NCBI RefSeq assembly: GCF_000328685.1
Contig: NC_019974.1
Location: forward strand, 1,293,001-1,357,000
Source of the DNA: Natronococcus occultus SP4
GTDB taxonomy: Archaea > Halobacteriota > Halobacteria > Halobacteriales > Natrialbaceae
DNA length: 64,000 bases
Direction of reading: 5' to 3'
In this document: piece after piece, positions 61,023 through 64,000 of the stretch
How the letters are laid out: every line of letters starts with the position of its first letter
Numbering within the stretch: the first letter of the stretch is position 1
Position numbers and translations under genes: made by a program
The notes under the pieces: generated by a model
Database searches by the model: none
Told to the model about the DNA's origin: nothing
The model's input: the letters and a program-made list of their open reading frames with translations, nothing else

Positions 61023-63281
61023 ATGGGACTCGACGAGGACTCACTGGAGTACCACCGGGCGGATCCCCCGGGGAAGATCGAGATATCGACGACGAAACCG
61101 ACGAACACCCAGCGGGATCTCTCGCTTGCGTACTCGCCGGGCGTCGCCGCGCCGTGTCTGGAGATCGCCGAGGACGAAACCGACTCGTACTCCTACACGG
61201 CGAAGGGGAACCTGGTCGGCGTCGTCTCGAACGGCTCCGCGGTACTGGGGCTGGGCGACATCGGCGCTCAGGCCTCGAAGCCGGTGATGGAAGGGAAGGG
61301 GGTGCTGTTCAAACGGTTCGCCGACATCGACGTCTTTGACCTCGAACTCGACGAAAACGACCCCGAGGAGTTCATCAACGCCGTGCGGATGATGGGTCCG
61401 ACCTTCGGCGGGATCAACTTAGAGGACATCAAGGCGCCGGAGTGTTTCACTATCGAGGAGCGGCTGGGCGAGGAGATGGACATCCCGGTCTTCCACGACG
61501 ACCAGCACGGCACCGCGATCATCTCCGGGGCCGCGCTCGTCAACGCTGCCGACATCGCGGGCAAGGACCTGGAGGAGCTCGAGGTCGTCTTCTCCGGTGC
61601 GGGCGCGAGTGCGATCGCGACCGCCCGGTTCTACGTCTCGCTCGGCGTTCGCAAGGAGAACATCAGGATGTGTGACTCCTCGGGAATTATCACCGAACGC
61701 CGCGCCGAGGGCGGAGACGTCAACGAGTACAAACGGGAGTTCGCCCGGGCGCTGCCCGAGGGCGACCTCGCGGACGCGATGGAAGGGGCGGACGTACTCG
61801 TCGGGCTCTCGGCGGGCGGAATCGTCTCCCAGGAGATGGTCCAGTCGATGGCCTCCGACCCGATCATCTTCGCGATGGCCAACCCTGACCCCGAGATCGG
61901 CTACGAGGAGGCCAAAGCCGCCCGCGAGGACGACGTTATCATGGCGACGGGGCGGTCGGATTACCCCAACCAGGTCAACAACGTCCTGGGGTTCCCCTTT
62001 ATCTTCCGCGGAGCGCTCGACGTCCGCGCGACCGAGATCAACGAGGAGATGAAAGTCGCCTGCGCCCGCGCGCTCGCCCAGCTCGCCCGCGAGGACGTCC
62101 CTGACGCCGTCGTCAAGGCCTACGGCGACGAGCCACTGCAGTACGGGCCCGACTACATCATCCCGAAGCCGGTCGATCCGCGGGTCCTGTTCCGGGTTGC
62201 GCCCGCCGTCGCCGAGGCGGCGATGGAAAGCGGCGCCGCCCGCACCGAGATCGACCTCGACGAGTACGAAGAACAGCTGGAAGCCCGGCTGGGCAAGTCC
62301 CGCGAGATGATGCGGGTCGTCCTGAACAAGGCCAAAAGCGACCCCAAGCGGGTCGCCCTGGCGGAGGGCGAGAACGAGAAGATGATCCGGGCGGCCTACC
62401 AGATCCAGGAGCAGGGGATCGCGATGCCGATCCTGATCGGCGACGAGAGCGAGATCCGCCAGACCGCCGCGAACCTCGGGCTGGACTTCGAGCCCCAGGT
62501 CGCGGATCCGTCCGTCGGGGACTACGAGGCCTACGCCGAGCGGCTCCACGAGCTGCGCCAGCGCAAGGGGATCACCCGAACCGAGGCGGGCGAGCTCATC
62601 GAGACCGACTCGAACTACTTCGGGAGCGTGATGGTCGAACAGGGTGACGCCGACGCTCTGCTGACCGGGCTCTCGTATCACTACCCCTCCGCGCTGCGCC
62701 CGCCCTTGCAGGTGATCGGCACCGCCGACGACGTCGACTACGCCGCTGGCGTCTACATGCTCACGTTCAAGAATCGGGTCATCTTCATCGCCGACGCGAC
62801 GGTCAACCAGGACCCGGACGAGGAGGTCCTCGCGGAGGTGACCAAACAGACCGGCAAGCTCGCTCGCCGGTTCAACGTCGAGCCCCGCGCGGCGCTGTTG
62901 TCGTACTCGAACTTCGGCAGCGTCGACAACGAGGGGACCCGCAAACCCCGCCGAGCCGCAACCCAGCTCCAGAACGATCCCGAGGTTGACTTCCCGGTCG
63001 ACGGCGAGATGCAAGCCGACACCGCCGTCGTCGAGGACATCCTCGAGGGGACCTACGGCTTCTCCGAGCTCGAGGAACCCGCCAACGTGCTGGTCTTCCC
63101 GAACCTCGAGTCGGGCAACATCGGCTACAAGCTGCTCCAGCGACTCGGGGGCGCCGAGGCGATCGGACCGATGCTCGTCGGGATGGACGAGCCCGTCCAC
63201 GTCCTCCAGCGGGGCGACGAGGTCAAAGACATCGTCAACCTCGCGGGCGTGGCGGTCGTCGACGCCCAGCAGGACGAGTAA
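61023..63281 (+). CDS. maeB: NADP-dependent malic enzyme fused to phosphotransacetylase-like domain
   Basis: 752 residues. Residues 1-430: malic enzyme with [52 protein letters not shown] and NAD(P) site [12 protein letters not shown]. Residues 430-752: phosphate acetyltransferase-like domain ([20 protein letters not shown]), which in this enzyme type is regulatory and not catalytic. Oxidatively decarboxylates malate to pyruvate with NADP. ATG at 61023; divergent from coaD. Confidence 0.94.
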   Translation: MGLDEDSLEYHRADPPGKIEISTTKPTNTQRDLSLAYSPGVAAPCLEIAEDETDSYSYTAKGNLVGVVSNGSAVLGLGDIGAQASKPVMEGKGVLFKRFADIDVFDLELDENDPEEFINAVRMMGPTFGGINLEDIKAPECFTIEERLGEEMDIPVFHDDQHGTAIISGAALVNAADIAGKDLEELEVVFSGAGASAIATARFYVSLGVRKENIRMCDSSGIITERRAEGGDVNEYKREFARALPEGDLADAMEGADVLVGLSAGGIVSQEMVQSMASDPIIFAMANPDPEIGYEEAKAAREDDVIMATGRSDYPNQVNNVLGFPFIFRGALDVRATEINEEMKVACARALAQLAREDVPDAVVKAYGDEPLQYGPDYIIPKPVDPRVLFRVAPAVAEAAMESGAARTEIDLDEYEEQLEARLGKSREMMRVVLNKAKSDPKRVALAEGENEKMIRAAYQIQEQGIAMPILIGDESEIRQTAANLGLDFEPQVADPSVGDYEAYAERLHELRQRKGITRTEAGELIETDSNYFGSVMVEQGDADALLTGLSYHYPSALRPPLQVIGTADDVDYAAGVYMLTFKNRVIFIADATVNQDPDEEVLAEVTKQTGKLARRFNVEPRAALLSYSNFGSVDNEGTRKPRRAATQLQNDPEVDFPVDGEMQADTAVVEDILEGTYGFSELEEPANVLVFPNLESGNIGYKLLQRLGGAEAIGPMLVGMDEPVHVLQRGDEVKDIVNLAGVAVVDAQQDE

Positions 63282-63432
63282 CACCCGCGAACGACCGGAG
63301 GGAGTGAGCGGCTCTTTTTTGGTCGAGATTTTTTGCGTGAGTGGTGGCGAGTAGAACGAGCCACCCGAACGGAAAAAAGGTCGGTCTAACCTCGCGGGCG
63401 TGGCGGTCGTCGACGCCCAGGAAGACGAGTAG
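63237..63432 (+). repeat. Direct repeat of the maeB 3' end
   Basis: 63237-63281 and 63388-63432 match with 33 identical leading bases and only a few changes after, including the stop codon (TAA against TAG). Offset is 151 bp. The second copy is in the intergenic region, with no coding frame upstream of it. Confidence 0.85.
63315..63334 (+). terminator. T-tracts after maeB
   Basis: Two runs of six T at 63315-63320 and 63329-63334, the usual archaeal termination signal, between the two copies of the maeB end. Confidence 0.55.
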
Positions 63433-63528
63433 TCGAACGATCGAGTCGCCTCGCGGCTCTCGCGTCCGCGAACACGAGGACGGACACCGAGATTCTTTTG
63501 TGGTATCGATCCCTCGAATTTTCACAGC

Positions 63529-64000
63529 ATGACAGATCGATCCGCGTCCTCGTCCACGAATACCGCCGCGGCGACCGACTCGCGCCATCGCAGACGGCTC
63601 CTCGGTGCCGTCGGCGCGGCCGCGACCGCGGGGCTCGCGGGGTGTACCCTGTGGGACCCGTCCGAGGACGACCCCGAGACGAACGCCGATCCGGACGTCG
63701 CCGAGGGCGTCTCGACGTACGCGACTCACCCGGACGACGACGTGACCATGTTCCGTCGGGGGCTGCGACGGCTCGGCTACTATCCCGACGAGACCGTCCC
63801 CGACGCCGTCAGCGTCAACTGGTCGTTCCCGATCAACAACGTCGGCCACACCGCGGCGAAGTCGAGCCCGCTGCCGACGCCCGACGGCGAGACGATCGTG
63901 ATCGCCGGGGACACCGGGTTCGTCCACGGCGTCCAGCCCTCGGGGGAGCCCCGCTGGCTGACCGAAACCGGCGCGACCGATCTCGGCTTTCACGGTTCGC
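63529..64000 (+). CDS. Tat lipoprotein with PQQ-like beta-propeller repeats, cut by window
   Basis: 157 residues visible, frame open to the right edge. RRRLLGAVGAAATAGLAGC (twin-Arg at 21-23, lipobox Cys39) marks a Tat-exported lipoprotein. Then come NWSFPINNVGHTAAKSSPLP and GETIVIAGDTGFVHGVQPSG followed by EPRWL, which are WD/PQQ-like propeller blades (DGxVHxxxPxGxxRW). Probable extracytoplasmic binding protein of unknown substrate. Confidence 0.85.
   Translation, partial: MTDRSASSSTNTAAATDSRHRRRLLGAVGAAATAGLAGCTLWDPSEDDPETNADPDVAEGVSTYATHPDDDVTMFRRGLRRLGYYPDETVPDAVSVNWSFPINNVGHTAAKSSPLPTPDGETIVIAGDTGFVHGVQPSGEPRWLTETGATDLGFHGS

Overview
The window is from a haloarchaeon, most likely the main chromosome of a Natrialbales-type organism. 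The evidence is high GC, strongly acidic proteins, TFB and TATA/BRE promoters, many leaderless starts, an S-layer glycoprotein with a C-terminal PGF anchor, archaeal DacZ, TiaS and CoaD, bat-type regulators and HalOD1-type proteins. The order-level placement is inference. Most genes are ordinary core genes, closely packed, often with ATGA overlaps.

Layout. 1-7.8 kb: NhaC-type antiporter (cut at the left edge) with a small TRAM-like partner, an orphan methyltransferase, a TrkA-like protein, an NCS2 permease, a glutaredoxin, a rhodanese/metallo-beta-lactamase protein behind a perfect 14-bp palindrome, and an MFS transporter. 7.8-17.2 kb is the most unusual part: an IS transposase remnant, a ParA-type ATPase with a small partner, an MFS exporter with a TetR-like operator, an oxidoreductase remnant, a cupin, two bat-type regulators, a winged-helix protein, a HalOD1 protein and an XRE regulator. 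Four arrays of CG dinucleotides repeated exactly every 6 bp (units such as CGTTTG and CGCAAA) lie here; a fifth is upstream of the tungstate transporter at 42.2 kb.

17.3-31.5 kb: TiaS, a DRG/Obg-type GTPase, a second NhaC antiporter, a two-domain VOC protein, a three-gene membrane operon (PAP2, OB-fold, DUF457), the S-layer gene, a glutaredoxin-thioredoxin reductase fusion and a DUF389 protein. 31.5-38.8 kb: a TFB gene behind two strong promoters and an 18-codon upstream ORF, small zinc-ribbon proteins, an IS200/IS605-type remnant, OGG-type glycosylase, acylphosphatase, NAD(P)HX repair enzyme and MoaC. 38.9-46.8 kb: a ModE-like regulator with a tungstate ABC transporter (tupABC order), then the polyhydroxyalkanoate locus phaB, phaC, phaE, phaP, phaR with divergent phaJ.

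46.9-55.9 kb is a nucleoside uptake and salvage block: phosphohexomutase-family enzyme, BMP lipoprotein, ATPase, two permeases, cytidine deaminase, a broken SDR gene, a DUF488 protein and a nucleoside phosphorylase. 55.9-64 kb: APC permease, an MscS channel directly behind the c-di-AMP synthase DacZ, tRNA-Leu(UAG) with a hairpin on its 3' end, a 57-residue zinc-finger protein, a mini TFB-like protein, CoaD, a malic enzyme-phosphotransacetylase fusion whose 3' end is partly duplicated 151 bp downstream, and a Tat lipoprotein with PQQ-like repeats cut at the right edge.

The strongest candidate for something undescribed is the family of 6-bp-phased CG arrays around the ParA operon and the sensory regulators. 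No CRISPR array, integrase or rRNA gene was seen.
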